The position numbers and the translations under genes are program-made. From Lachnospiraceae bacterium (GTDB taxonomy: Bacteria > Bacillota > Clostridia > Lachnospirales > Lachnospiraceae): a stretch of 48,102 nucleotides of DNA. The DNA is taken from the NCBI GenBank assembly GCA_015057375.1, contig SVEM01000011.1, forward strand, positions 1 to 48,102, written 5' to 3'. Below the pieces are notes generated by a model. That model searched no databases, was not told the DNA's origin, and saw only the letters and a program-made list of their open reading frames with translations. This document shows positions 30,731 to 38,409 of this stretch, piece by piece. Numbering within the stretch: position 1 is the stretch's first letter; each line of letters starts with the position of its first letter.

Positions 30731-32317
30731 ATGAAAAAATTAATGGAAATTAAAGAGGCATGCGCGTATGCAGCATCAAAAGCAGTAGAAAAAGTTTTAA
30801 AAACTAAAGGGATATTAAACGGGTTAGCCTCTCTGGACAACAATGGCAAGGTGCCTAATGACCAGCTTAATACTACATTTAATACTGCAGAGAGCATTAA
30901 TTCATGGGATGCAGTAGGCAAGTGTATTAATGCAGTTAAACTTATCTCTCTTGATGGCACAGCTACTGCAAGTATTAGTTCTGTTAACTTCACACCTTTA
31001 GTAACAGTTAATAATAAAGTTGATTTAACAAATTCAGAATCATATTCGTTTGATAACACAGCAAGTGCAGTGTATACCCAAAATACAAATAGTCTTGATG
31101 TATCGTTTGATGGGTACGGTTCTATTATTCTGTGGGCGCCTGAAGGGGAAGTTCCATACACGCAGGTTAAAGTAACATTATCAAATGCAAATACAGTTAA
31201 CTTCTTCTTGTTTGATGAAGATGTTACAGATGCAAAAGGGCAGGTTGCGGCAGGACAGCATGATATAGATACAGCAAGTCCTTCAGGAACAAATTCACAG
31301 ACAACATATGTTTTAGATCTACCAGAAGCGGCTCATGGAGGATTAAGAGCAGTTAAGATAGTAAGAGTATCTCCGAATAGTACGACAGCAAAAATAACAG
31401 CTGTAGAGTTCATAGGTACTAAAGTAGGAGACAAGGTTGAATTAGACTTATCAAGTCGTGCAACGTACACTATAGATGGCAATACGATTGCAGAATATAA
31501 TCGAAACACAAACACACTTGAGTGTATGTTTGCTTGGGGAACAGGAATAATCTTTAAAGCACCTGTACAGGGAGCGTGCATTAAAGCAGAGCTTTCTTGT
31601 ATAAATGCAGGTACACTTAATAGTTATGTGTTCGACGAGAACTTTATAAACGGCATAGGAGAAGATGCTGCAGGTCAGCACGAAATGCAGAAGATTACGC
31701 CTAGTAGTACATTAGAGCGTATAGTACCTGGAGAACGCTTTGATAAAATGTTAAGCAAGATTAATAATGCCATATATGTTTTAATAAACCGTGCACAGGC
31801 ACTTAAGACTTTAGGGCTTAACTTTAGTAGGCACACAGAAGATACTGATGCACACATGACTGCTGAAGAAAAAGCAGCTTATGTAAAAGGAACATTGTTG
31901 CATAGCTTGCCTTCGGATTATACACAATTAGGAAATGCATACAGAAACCAAGTACTTTCTGCAGAAGCAGGGTTTTGTATATATAATAATGCCATGTACT
32001 CGTTTGTAAATAAAGCGAGTATATCTAAGGAATTATATTACGGAGAAATAAGTACAACCTCCGAAGGTAGGGTAAATTTAACCTTAACCTTAAACGGCAC
32101 CTCATTTGGTTGGGGTGTAGGTACACGCTTTACATTGTACGCCCCTAACGGTGCAGATATACAAGTAGACGATGAAATTTATAAAACTAATAATAATAAT
32201 AGTCGTATGGGTATGCGTTTTTACGAAGCAATAACAATGGCTCCTGATGATATTATAGACTTTATAGTAATACGTAAAAACAGTACGTATATGCTAAAAC
32301 GTATACGCACTAACTAA
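30731..32317 (+). CDS. Receptor-binding / tail fibre protein with a duplicated domain
   Basis: A 528-residue protein from ATG 30731 (GAGGGGTGA upstream). After a helical anchor (GILNGLASLDNNGKVPNDQL, a common fibre motif), two copies of a beta-rich domain follow: residues about 95-195 and 235-335 share an order of segments such as VDLTNSESYSFDN / VELDLSSRATYTIDG, VYTQNTNSLDVSF / EYNRNTNTLECMF, IILWAPEGE / IIFKAPVQG and AAGQHDID / AAGQHEMQ. Then a fibre-type helix (TDAHMTAEEKAAYV) and a new C-terminal domain (FGWGVGTRFTLYAPNGADIQVDDEIY) probably bind the host. The last third uses more TTA, CGT and TAC codons than its neighbours, consistent with domain exchange. Confidence 0.7.
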   Translation: MKKLMEIKEACAYAASKAVEKVLKTKGILNGLASLDNNGKVPNDQLNTTFNTAESINSWDAVGKCINAVKLISLDGTATASISSVNFTPLVTVNNKVDLTNSESYSFDNTASAVYTQNTNSLDVSFDGYGSIILWAPEGEVPYTQVKVTLSNANTVNFFLFDEDVTDAKGQVAAGQHDIDTASPSGTNSQTTYVLDLPEAAHGGLRAVKIVRVSPNSTTAKITAVEFIGTKVGDKVELDLSSRATYTIDGNTIAEYNRNTNTLECMFAWGTGIIFKAPVQGACIKAELSCINAGTLNSYVFDENFINGIGEDAAGQHEMQKITPSSTLERIVPGERFDKMLSKINNAIYVLINRAQALKTLGLNFSRHTEDTDAHMTAEEKAAYVKGTLLHSLPSDYTQLGNAYRNQVLSAEAGFCIYNNAMYSFVNKASISKELYYGEISTTSEGRVNLTLTLNGTSFGWGVGTRFTLYAPNGADIQVDDEIYKTNNNNSRMGMRFYEAITMAPDDIIDFIVIRKNSTYMLKRIRTN

Positions 32318-32394
32318 AAGGGTTTGATTATATTACAGACTAGTCCTTTATAACGAAGTAATAAAATAATAAAAATATAGAAGAGGAAAAAGAT

Positions 32395-32946
32395 ATGTCA
32401 TATAAAAGAATAAACTGGGAAGACAGCCCATCAACAAATACTCCGCTTAATGCAGAAAACCTGAATCATATGGACAAGGCATTATTTGAGCAGGATGCGA
32501 GAATTGAAGAAAATAACAAGTCGATAAAAGATATTGATAAAGTCAATGAGCATATGAAAAATTATGTAAATGTAGATGATGCCGAAAAACAGATAGGTAC
32601 ATATTTAGGAATGAATATGTACCAGAAGATATATACCGTAGGAAGTGATGTGTTAGGAATTGTAAGTGCAGTTAATTATCCTATAGATATATTGGAACTG
32701 ATTGATTATCGTGAAGAAGACAATACTATTGGTGCAATATGTGAGATTTCCGGATTTATTAAGGACGGAGACGTAAAATATCCGTTGCAGTTTAATAGTG
32801 TAATAGAAGGTTTGGAAGTAAGGGCATGTGCATATATAGATGAAGAGCAGAAGCTTATACGGATAGGATATTCAGGATTAACATCCGGAGTAGCAAACAA
32901 GGAAGTGCATGTGATTGTAAGATATGTTAGATATGAGGAGGATTGA
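32395..32946 (+). CDS. Tail/fibre-associated protein
   Basis: A 183-residue protein. The start YKRINWEDSPSTNTPLNAENLNHMD is a widespread attachment sequence of phage fibre and collar proteins in Firmicutes. A short coiled coil follows (EQDARIEENNKSIKDID), then a beta-rich C-terminal domain (LEVRACAYIDEEQKLIRIGYSG). GAAGAGGAAAA precedes ATG 32395. It may be an accessory fibre or chaperone for the receptor-binding protein before it. Confidence 0.65.
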   Translation: MSYKRINWEDSPSTNTPLNAENLNHMDKALFEQDARIEENNKSIKDIDKVNEHMKNYVNVDDAEKQIGTYLGMNMYQKIYTVGSDVLGIVSAVNYPIDILELIDYREEDNTIGAICEISGFIKDGDVKYPLQFNSVIEGLEVRACAYIDEEQKLIRIGYSGLTSGVANKEVHVIVRYVRYEED

Positions 32947-32948
32947 CG

Positions 32949-33386
32949 ATGAAAAAAGTATTGATTTGTGCGACAACAGGAATTTTTGGCAACATTATAG
33001 CAAGCTTGTTAGGAGGATGGACGGGCAATTTAAACACAATGTTGTTTATGATGGCAGCAGACTGGATAACAGGATTAATTGTGGCCGGAGTATTTAAAAA
33101 ATCTACAAAAACCGAAAATGGTAAATTGAACAGTTCTGTAGGATTAAAGGGCCTGTGTAAGAAAGGAATGATGTTACTACTGGTTGTGGTAGCACATAGA
33201 TTTGACCTAACAATAGGAACAGGTTACATAAGAGATACGGTAATAATTGCATTAATAGTTAATGAAGCTATATCATTACTTGAAAATGCTAAGCTTATGG
33301 GAGTCCGAATTCCGAAAGTTATTTATAATGCTATTGAGGTTATAAAAAATGAGAAGGAAATAGAAAGCGAGAGTGAAGATATATGA
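32949..33386 (+). CDS. Phage holin, phi29/toxin-secretion holin family
   Basis: A 145-residue membrane protein from ATG 32949, with GAGGAGGATT upstream. It has hydrophobic segments near residues 5-25, 29-47 (MLFMMAADWITGLIVAGVF), 70-84 (GMMLLLVVVAHRF) and 96-110. ADWITGLIVAGVFKK and SSVGLKGLCKK are hallmarks of Bacteriophage_holin_4. It makes the membrane lesions that release the endolysin, whose gene overlaps its stop by 4 bases. Confidence 0.88.
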   Translation: MKKVLICATTGIFGNIIASLLGGWTGNLNTMLFMMAADWITGLIVAGVFKKSTKTENGKLNSSVGLKGLCKKGMMLLLVVVAHRFDLTIGTGYIRDTVIIALIVNEAISLLENAKLMGVRIPKVIYNAIEVIKNEKEIESESEDI

Positions 33387-34009
33387 AAAAAGAACATGAT
33401 GTAAGAATAGACAGAACACTTATACATCCACTGTTAGACTTTAAGCTTACAAAGCTGTTAAAGCAGTGTGCTAAGAAAGGGATATTCCTTATAATAACCG
33501 AAGGATATCGTACAGTTGAAAGACAGGATGCTTTGTATGCTAAGGGGCGTACTGCTCCAGGAACTATAGTTACCGGTGCAAGAGGATCCTCGTTTACAAG
33601 TCAGCATCAGTGGGGTATAGCTTTTGATATTGCTATTAACGATAATGACAAGACGTATGATGTTGCATTATTATGTGAAGTAGGAAGCATTGCAAAAAAG
33701 ATAGGTCTTGGATGGGGTGGAAATTGGAAAGACTTAATTGACAGACCGCATTTCTATTTGAAAAAATGGGGTTCTACTGTAAAGAAGTTAAAAAAGAAAT
33801 ATGGATATCCGGATATATTCAAACGGACCTGGACTGGAGTAGTCATAAAGACAGGAGGAATCAATCTGTTCAGGAATACTGACAAGTCAAGTGTAATACG
33901 CACCATTCCAAAAGGGAAAAAAGTTGATATACTGTTCAAGAAATTGTGGTATGCTAAGGTTAGATATAAAGACAAGATAGGATATGTAAGGAAGAAGTAC
34001 TTAAAGTAA
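33383..34009 (+). CDS. Endolysin: M15-type peptidase with C-terminal SH3 domain
   Basis: A 208-residue lysin. Residues 10-130 form an M15 peptidase (VanY/L-alanoyl-D-glutamate type) with zinc ligands H75 and D82 in SQHQWGIAFD and H123 in DRPHFYL. Residues about 150-208 (GGINLFRNTDKSSVIRTIPKGKKVDIL ... YKDKIGYVRKKYLK) form a bacterial SH3 domain that binds the wall. There is no signal peptide, so exit depends on the holin. It is the last prophage gene; only 35 bases separate its stop from the stop of the cut cotJC reading frame. Confidence 0.9.
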   Translation: MKKEHDVRIDRTLIHPLLDFKLTKLLKQCAKKGIFLIITEGYRTVERQDALYAKGRTAPGTIVTGARGSSFTSQHQWGIAFDIAINDNDKTYDVALLCEVGSIAKKIGLGWGGNWKDLIDRPHFYLKKWGSTVKKLKKKYGYPDIFKRTWTGVVIKTGGINLFRNTDKSSVIRTIPKGKKVDILFKKLWYAKVRYKDKIGYVRKKYLK

Positions 34010-34056
34010 GTACATAAAAATTTCTTCTATATATAATACTTCCATCATAAATGTGC
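34010..34056. other. Predicted right prophage end (attR) inside cotJC
   Basis: Endolysin coding ends at 34009. Reading cotJC on the minus strand, family-typical sequence runs to TDIGTEELAHL and is broken by TGA at 34047-34045 where relatives continue with Glu-Met. The crossover must therefore be close to 34040-34050. attL is outside the window, so the core bases cannot be fixed. Confidence 0.7.
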
Positions 34057-34254
34057 GAGTTCCTCTGTGCCGATATCTGTGAGAAGCCCTGCCACTGAAC
34101 GGTCGGTCATGGAATATCTCTGGGAAAGATATCTCATGGAAGCGGCAAGTTCTCCGTCAGGTCCGCCAAACTGGCTGATGATAACCTGAGCCATCTTAGG
34201 GTTACATTTTGTGATTTTTACCGGATATTGTAATCGTCTTTCATAAGTCCACAT
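34045..34254 (-). pseudogene. cotJC: CotJC spore-coat protein, 5' part, interrupted by the prophage
   Basis: Only 69 residues of a protein that is normally about 190-200 long. MWTYERRLQYPVKITKCNPKMA, then QFGGPDGELAASMRYLSQRYSM and LTDIGTEELAHL match CotJC, a manganese-catalase-like coat protein. The break falls right after EELAH, the ExxH metal motif, so the remaining ligands are missing. ATG 34254, behind GGAAGGAG, matches the usual MW start and does not overlap cotJB. The missing 3' part would lie on the other side of the prophage, in the same direction. The gene is split rather than decayed: the remaining part is fully conserved. Confidence 0.85.
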
Positions 34255-34259
34255 ACATT

Positions 34260-34511
34260 TCACACTCCTTCCCATGGCCATGGAGCGCATATCCAGGTCC
34301 ACGAATCGTCAGCAACTACAGAATACTTGGTAAGCGGGCCGTAACATTTTTCGTATTCTTTTACAGCCTGATTTCTCTGGATGCGGTATTTCTGATAATA
34401 TTCCATAGCTTCTTTGTCTTCAGGATGTGTATCGAGATATAATCCGACATCGTCAAGTGCAAAACTTATTTCGTTTATAAAATGCATAAGATTATTTCTT
34501 GCAGTGTTCAC
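34260..34511 (-). CDS. cotJB: Spore coat protein CotJB
   Basis: An 83-residue protein starting at GTG 34511, which has AAAGGAGGGG 7 bases before it; the longer upstream frame would overlap cotJA more and lacks a site. LMHFINEISFALDDVGLYLDTHPEDKEAMEYYQKY, YEKCYGPLT and the ending WTWICAPWPWE are diagnostic for CotJB. In Bacillus the cotJ operon is transcribed in the mother cell and its products enter the inner coat. The gene overlaps the end of cotJA by 20 bases and is intact. Confidence 0.92.
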   Translation of the reverse strand: MNTARNNLMHFINEISFALDDVGLYLDTHPEDKEAMEYYQKYRIQRNQAVKEYEKCYGPLTKYSVVADDSWTWICAPWPWEGV

Positions 34512-34713
34512 AGTTACCCCTCCTTTTATGCTCACATGCAGCAGCCGCACCGTAGAAAGGCAGTACAAGCTCGGCAAAAATTGTTCCGTAGTTCAAACCT
34601 TTTCCGGCATCCATAACCTGGCGGAATGATTGCCAAGGCACGTAGGCACTGCCGAGAGGCATATTCTTAAGGTGGTCGTATGAAAAGGCTTCATTGCATT
34701 TGTTACAGTTCAT
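34492..34713 (-). CDS. cotJA: Spore coat-associated protein CotJA
   Basis: A 73-residue protein, first gene of the operon, with TAGGAGA before ATG 34713. LGSAYVPWQSFRQVMDAGKGLNYGTIFAELVLPFYG is the CotJA signature. The flanks carry Cys pairs (NCNKC at the start, NCEHCKK at the end) not present in all relatives. The operon order JA-JB-JC is kept, showing that the prophage entered an otherwise normal locus. Confidence 0.9.
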   Translation of the reverse strand: MNCNKCNEAFSYDHLKNMPLGSAYVPWQSFRQVMDAGKGLNYGTIFAELVLPFYGAAAACEHKRRGNCEHCKK

Positions 34714-34760
34714 AGCGATTCTCCTAAAATGAAGTTTTATATCATTTTATGTAGAAAAAA

Positions 34761-34787
34761 TAGATATGTGATAAATTAGTGCAATAT
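34761..34787 (-). promoter_or_regulatory. Possible sigma-E promoter of cotJ
   Basis: On the minus strand ATATT (34787-34783), 14 bases and CATATCTA (34768-34761) partly match the sigma-E pattern (ATATT, 14-15 bases, CATACA-T), about 48 bases upstream of cotJA. The -35 part is exact; the -10 part matches only in CATA. Confidence 0.35.
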
Positions 34788-34873
34788 CGTGGTATAACGA
34801 TAATAATTCTTGACATTGAATTAAAAAAAAAGGATAATGGATTTATAAATTATTTTAGAAAAGGGGATTAATT

Positions 34874-36820
34874 ATGAAGAAGGTTTCAAGAAGTATGTTG
34901 GTGGCATTGTCATCATTTTTTATGATGATGATTGTTATGTGTATAGCTCCTAAAGTGGAAGCTGCAGGTGTTGATATTAATTTTCCTGCGGAAAGAGCTA
35001 TCTTCCAGAGAGGCGATAATAACACGGCTGACATTACAGTAAAAGCTACATTTTATGGGAATGCAGACAAGGTACAGGCCAGAGTGCGTTATGCTGATGG
35101 CGAAACAGAATGGGCAGAGCTTTCGGGCTCAGGCAACTATGAAGGTGTTATATATGATGTAGAAGCGGGTGGCTGGTATACTATCGAAGTACAGGCAGTT
35201 GACGGAAACGGAAATGTTGTTGGAGATGGTTATCGCCAGAAAATCGGAGTTGGTGAAGTGTTCATAACAGGCGGACAGTCTAACTCAGCTAACTTCGGTG
35301 GTGGAAAAACTACTGCATCTCACGACGAGGTATCCGCACTTAACGGAAATAATGGTGCATGGCAGCACTGTGCTGACAGCCAGCCTTGTACAAGTGGATT
35401 TAATACAGGAAACGGTGGTGGTTCACCATGGCCAACACTTGGTGATAAGCTGTATGAGAAACTTGGTGTTCCAATTGGTTTTGTGTGTACAGGACAGGGA
35501 AGTGCAAAAGTTTCAGAGCTTGCTGGTAATCTATACGGAAACACTAAGAAGGGTATAGATGCTGTTAAACCATATGGTTGCAGAGCATTCCTTCTTCATC
35601 AGGGAGAGGCTGATGCACCTGGTACTCCAAATGACTCATATCGTGCAGATCTTCTTAGACTTATACAGCAGACAAGAAATGATTTTGGTTATGACATTAA
35701 CTGGATTATTGCACAGGTTTCATATGCATGGTCAGGTTATAATGATACTGCAAAGATGAATGCACATAAAGCAACACAGCGTTCTGTATGTAACAATTAT
35801 AATATATTTGTTGGACCTGATACAGATGACCTTCAGGGTGATTATCGTCATACAGATAACCTTCATTTCAGCGTGAAAGGTCTTATCGAGCACGGTAACA
35901 GATGGGCAAATGTTATAATTGACAAGTTATTTACAGGCCATACTCTTAATGCTGATGAATGGATGGAAGGCGGAACAGTTGAACAGTGTGGTAACACATT
36001 TAACGGTGGTTCTGTAGTTACACTTTCAGCAGTTCCGGATAAAGGATATTATTTTGTTCCTGGTTCATTTAAGGTTACAGGTTCAGAGGGAGAGATTCCG
36101 CTTGAAAATGATTCATTTATAATGAGATCCGAGGATCTTACTGTATCAGCAGAGTTTGCAAGGCTTCCTGAATACTTCTTTACACTTGATGCAAAGATAA
36201 CCGAAGCAGAGTCAGTAGATGGAAATTATTATGAGGATGCAGGTGTTCAGGCGCTTAATAGTGCGATAGAGGCAGCTAAGGCAGTATTTGCAGATGTTAA
36301 TTCTGATGAAACTGCTGCAAATAATGCGATTGCAGCTATAGAGGATGCAATTAAAGGTCTTGTTATGAAACCATTTACTGATAATGGTGGACAGAATCCT
36401 CCGGCAGATAATAATCCGGGCACACCTGGTAATCCGGGAACATCGGTAACTCCTGGAACAACTGTAAATGTTGGGGATATAGTAGCTGTTGGAAATGTTA
36501 AGTATAAGGTAACCGCAGCAGGCAGCGTAAGTGTAGCCGGCCTTGTAAATAAGAATAAGACATCTGTTGTTATTCCTAAGGCTGTTAATATAGGTAATGC
36601 TACATATAAGGTAATAGCTATCGAAAAGAAAGCGTTTACAGGAGCAAAGAAGCTTAAGAAGATTACTATAAAGTCAACAACTATAAAGAAGATTGGTAAG
36701 AATGCTTTCAGTAAGATAAATGCTAAGGCTAAGTTTAAGGTGCCTGCAAAGAAGCTTGCTGCATATAAGAAGCTTATCAAGAAGGCAGGATTTAAGAAAA
36801 TGTCTGCTATTAAAAAATAA
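34874..36820 (+). CDS. Secreted SGNH/sialate-O-acetylesterase-like carbohydrate esterase
   Basis: A 648-residue exported protein. Signal peptide 1-31 (KKVSRSM, hydrophobic core, VEAAG). An Ig-like domain (about 32-125) precedes a SASA/CE6-like esterase: GGQSNSANFGGG with nucleophile Ser136, FLLHQGEADAPG, and DTDDLQGDYRHTDNLHFS with the Asp/His pair. A beta domain follows (about 360-435), a FIVAR-like three-helix module (ALNSAIEAAKAVF ... IEDAIKGL), a Pro/Gly linker, and a C-terminal BspA/leucine-rich-like segment (KAFTGAKKLKKITI) rich in Lys that may bind the surface. It probably removes acetyl groups from plant or host glycans. Monocistronic, with AAAAGGGG before the start. Confidence 0.8.
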   Translation: MKKVSRSMLVALSSFFMMMIVMCIAPKVEAAGVDINFPAERAIFQRGDNNTADITVKATFYGNADKVQARVRYADGETEWAELSGSGNYEGVIYDVEAGGWYTIEVQAVDGNGNVVGDGYRQKIGVGEVFITGGQSNSANFGGGKTTASHDEVSALNGNNGAWQHCADSQPCTSGFNTGNGGGSPWPTLGDKLYEKLGVPIGFVCTGQGSAKVSELAGNLYGNTKKGIDAVKPYGCRAFLLHQGEADAPGTPNDSYRADLLRLIQQTRNDFGYDINWIIAQVSYAWSGYNDTAKMNAHKATQRSVCNNYNIFVGPDTDDLQGDYRHTDNLHFSVKGLIEHGNRWANVIIDKLFTGHTLNADEWMEGGTVEQCGNTFNGGSVVTLSAVPDKGYYFVPGSFKVTGSEGEIPLENDSFIMRSEDLTVSAEFARLPEYFFTLDAKITEAESVDGNYYEDAGVQALNSAIEAAKAVFADVNSDETAANNAIAAIEDAIKGLVMKPFTDNGGQNPPADNNPGTPGNPGTSVTPGTTVNVGDIVAVGNVKYKVTAAGSVSVAGLVNKNKTSVVIPKAVNIGNATYKVIAIEKKAFTGAKKLKKITIKSTTIKKIGKNAFSKINAKAKFKVPAKKLAAYKKLIKKAGFKKMSAIKK

Positions 36821-36857
36821 TTAGTCAAAAAGCTAATATAAAAGTTAGGTGATTTAT

Positions 36858-37265
36858 ATGGCACAGTTGAAATATAGTCGCCAGAGAGAATCTATTAAAG
36901 ATTATTTATATTCTACTACAGAGCATCCTACGGCAGAGATGGTGTATAAGAATGTGAGGAAAGTATATCCGAATATAAGCCTCGGAACGGTATACCGTAA
37001 TCTTAATTTGTTGGTAGCTATCGGTGATATCATCAGGCTTGACTGTGGTGACGGATTTGAAAGATTTGATGGTAAAACCAGTACACATTATCACTTTATC
37101 TGTCGGGAATGCGGTAGAGTGTGGGATATGGATATTCCGCAATTTGAGAATATCGGGAACATGGTTCCGGATAACATCGGCGGCGTGATTGAAGGACATT
37201 CGGCGTATTTCTACGGAAAATGTGATGAATGCATAAAAAAAGGCTTGACAGAAAAGGAAGCTTAG
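36858..37265 (+). CDS. perR: PerR-type Fur family peroxide regulator
   Basis: A 135-residue Fur-family repressor from ATG 36858 (TTAGGTG before it). The winged helix spans 1-60 (HPTAEMVYKNVRKVYPNISLGTVYRNL). Regulatory metal ligands expected for PerR are present: H23, D71, H77, H79, D90. The structural zinc site has C82/C85 and C122/C125. Oxidation of the His ligands by peroxide releases PerR from DNA. The next gene, a reverse rubrerythrin, is a classic PerR target, and a 7-1-7 palindrome stands between them. Confidence 0.88.
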   Translation: MAQLKYSRQRESIKDYLYSTTEHPTAEMVYKNVRKVYPNISLGTVYRNLNLLVAIGDIIRLDCGDGFERFDGKTSTHYHFICRECGRVWDMDIPQFENIGNMVPDNIGGVIEGHSAYFYGKCDECIKKGLTEKEA

Positions 37266-37277
37266 AGTAATATAAAA

Positions 37278-37292
37278 CAGTAATCATTACTG
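37278..37292. promoter_or_regulatory. Likely PerR operator
   Basis: CAGTAATCATTACTG is a perfect 7-1-7 palindrome with the TAAT-N-ATTA core of PerR boxes. It lies 37 bases before the reverse rubrerythrin start and 13 bases after the perR stop, so this gene can be induced separately from perR. Confidence 0.65.
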
Positions 37293-37328
37293 ATATTGAA
37301 AAAATTTAAATATAAAGGAGAAGAAATT

Positions 37329-37871
37329 ATGGCAAAATTTGTATGTTCAGTATGCGGATACGTTCATGAAGGAGATGCAGCACCTGATTTCTGCCCACAG
37401 TGCAAGGTTCCTGCAGAGAAGTTTGTTAAGCAGTCAGAAGACAGAACATGGGCAGCAGAGCATGTTGTAGGTGTAGCTGCAGGTGTTAGCGAAGATATTA
37501 TTGAAGATCTTAGAGCTAACTTTAACGGAGAGTGTACCGAAGTTGGTATGTATCTTGCAATGGCAAGAGTTGCTCATAGAGAGGGCTATCCTGAGATCGG
37601 ACTTTATTGGGAGAAGGCAGCTTGGGAAGAGGCAGAGCATGCAGCTAAGTTTGCAGAGCTTCTCGGAGAAGTTGTTACAGACAGCACAAAGAAGAACCTT
37701 GAGATGCGTATAGAGGCTGAGAACGGAGCTACAGCAGGAAAGTTTGACCTTGCTAAGCGTGCTAAAGCGGCTGACCTTGATGCAATCCATGACACAGTAC
37801 ATGAGATGGCAAGAGATGAAGCAAGACATGGTAAAGCATTTGAGGGACTTCTTAAGAGATACTTCAGCTAA
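37329..37871 (+). CDS. Reverse rubrerythrin (N-terminal rubredoxin, C-terminal di-iron domain)
   Basis: A 180-residue protein from ATG 37329, behind AAAGGAGAAG. Unlike classical rubrerythrin the rubredoxin iron site comes first: C6-x2-C9 in CSVCG and C22-x2-C25 in CPQC. The di-iron domain follows with [30 protein letters not shown] and the final [16 protein letters not shown], which supply the Glu and His ligands. In clostridia reverse rubrerythrins reduce H2O2 and O2 with NADH-derived electrons and are among the strongest PerR-controlled genes. A strong terminator follows. Confidence 0.93.
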   Translation: MAKFVCSVCGYVHEGDAAPDFCPQCKVPAEKFVKQSEDRTWAAEHVVGVAAGVSEDIIEDLRANFNGECTEVGMYLAMARVAHREGYPEIGLYWEKAAWEEAEHAAKFAELLGEVVTDSTKKNLEMRIEAENGATAGKFDLAKRAKAADLDAIHDTVHEMARDEARHGKAFEGLLKRYFS

Positions 37872-37903
37872 GCGAAACGCAAATATTTTTAAAGAATTCA
37901 GTA

Positions 37904-37937
37904 AACAGGCACGGAGTTTATTCCGTGCCTGTTTTTT
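37904..37937 (+). terminator. Terminator of the rubrerythrin gene
   Basis: AACAGGCACGGA (37904-37915) and TCCGTGCCTGTT (37922-37933) form a perfect 12-bp stem followed by T residues. Confidence 0.92.
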
Positions 37938-38168
37938 GGGCATAGCGACAATGAAAAACTCCCCTATGCCCAATTTACAGCTTGAAACAAAGATTTTTTT
38001 CATAGACTGGGCATAGACACAAAGAAATCCTTTCCTATGCCCAGTTTTCTCCTATTTCCTGGGCATGATGCACTTAAAACAACTATATATGCCCAAATCT
38101 ACCTAATCCAACCTCAAAAAGCTGCTATTCTTGGGTATAGAGTTAAAAATATTTTCTCTGATGCCCAT
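37937..38168. repeat. Array of four GGGCAT...ATGCCC hairpin units
   Basis: Four units of 36-38 bases each begin with a form of TGGGCATAG and end with its inverse, CTATGCCCA: 37937-37972, 38007-38044, 38059-38095 and 38131-38168. The ends are conserved; the insides differ. Start-to-start distances are 70, 52 and 72 bases, so this is not a CRISPR. It fills the first half of a 538-base non-coding stretch (37872-38409). Confidence 0.75.
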
Positions 38169-38212
38169 TTCCCTAATTACCCAAATTCTTATTTAGCGAA
38201 CTATCCACCTCC

Positions 38213-38340
38213 AAAATCCAGCCGCTTTGCGTCTGTCGTGCTTCGCACTTATGATTTTGTCGGTATCGCGCCAGAAAAAGTAAATGTCTGCTACGCAGCC
38301 GCTTTCTTTTTCCTTGAGCGCGTTAAATTCTTATTTACTC
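38213..38340. other. GC-richer structured intergenic element
   Basis: This part of the non-coding region contains small perfect hairpins (GTGC-TTC-GCAC at 38238-38248; CTGC-TAC-GCAG at 38288-38298), a longer imperfect pair (CGCG at 38267-38270 with CGCG at 38319-38322 around A/T-rich arms) and two copies of AGCCGCTTT (38220-38228, 38297-38305). Base composition differs from the surroundings. A frame across it (38037-38351) encodes no recognisable protein. It looks like a dispersed repeat of the genome. Confidence 0.45.
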
Positions 38341-38349
38341 AAACAGTCT

Positions 38350-38374
38350 AAGAGGGCAGTTTTTCTGCCCTCTT
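38350..38374. terminator. Hairpin downstream of the YczE-like gene
   Basis: AAGAGGGCAG (38350-38359), a T-loop and CTGCCCTCTT (38365-38374) form a 10-bp stem beyond the 3' end of the leftward gene ending at 38410. T-runs after the stem are weak on both strands. Confidence 0.55.
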
Positions 38375-38409
38375 AAAAATTCCATATAATATATTAAACA
38401 TCATAAATC

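Noticed and set aside
30731-32317. Diversity-generating retroelement target in the fibre gene
   Set aside because: No reverse transcriptase, template repeat or accessory gene is present in the window.
11767-34009. Long-tailed phage with tape measure
   Set aside because: No tail tube, sheath or tape-measure gene is found; the giant gene has enzyme-like modules, and the capsid, portal and hub order suits a short-tailed phage.
36247-36864. Leftward frame of 205 residues opposite the esterase gene end
   Set aside because: Shadow of the Lys/Ala-rich C-terminal region; no start signals.
37937-38168. CRISPR array
   Set aside because: Units are inverted at their ends, the spacing is irregular, repeats are too short and no cas gene is near.
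38037-38351. Frame of 104 residues in the non-coding region
   Set aside because: It crosses the hairpin array and structured element, lacks a ribosome site and resembles no protein; probably a by-product of a dispersed repeat.
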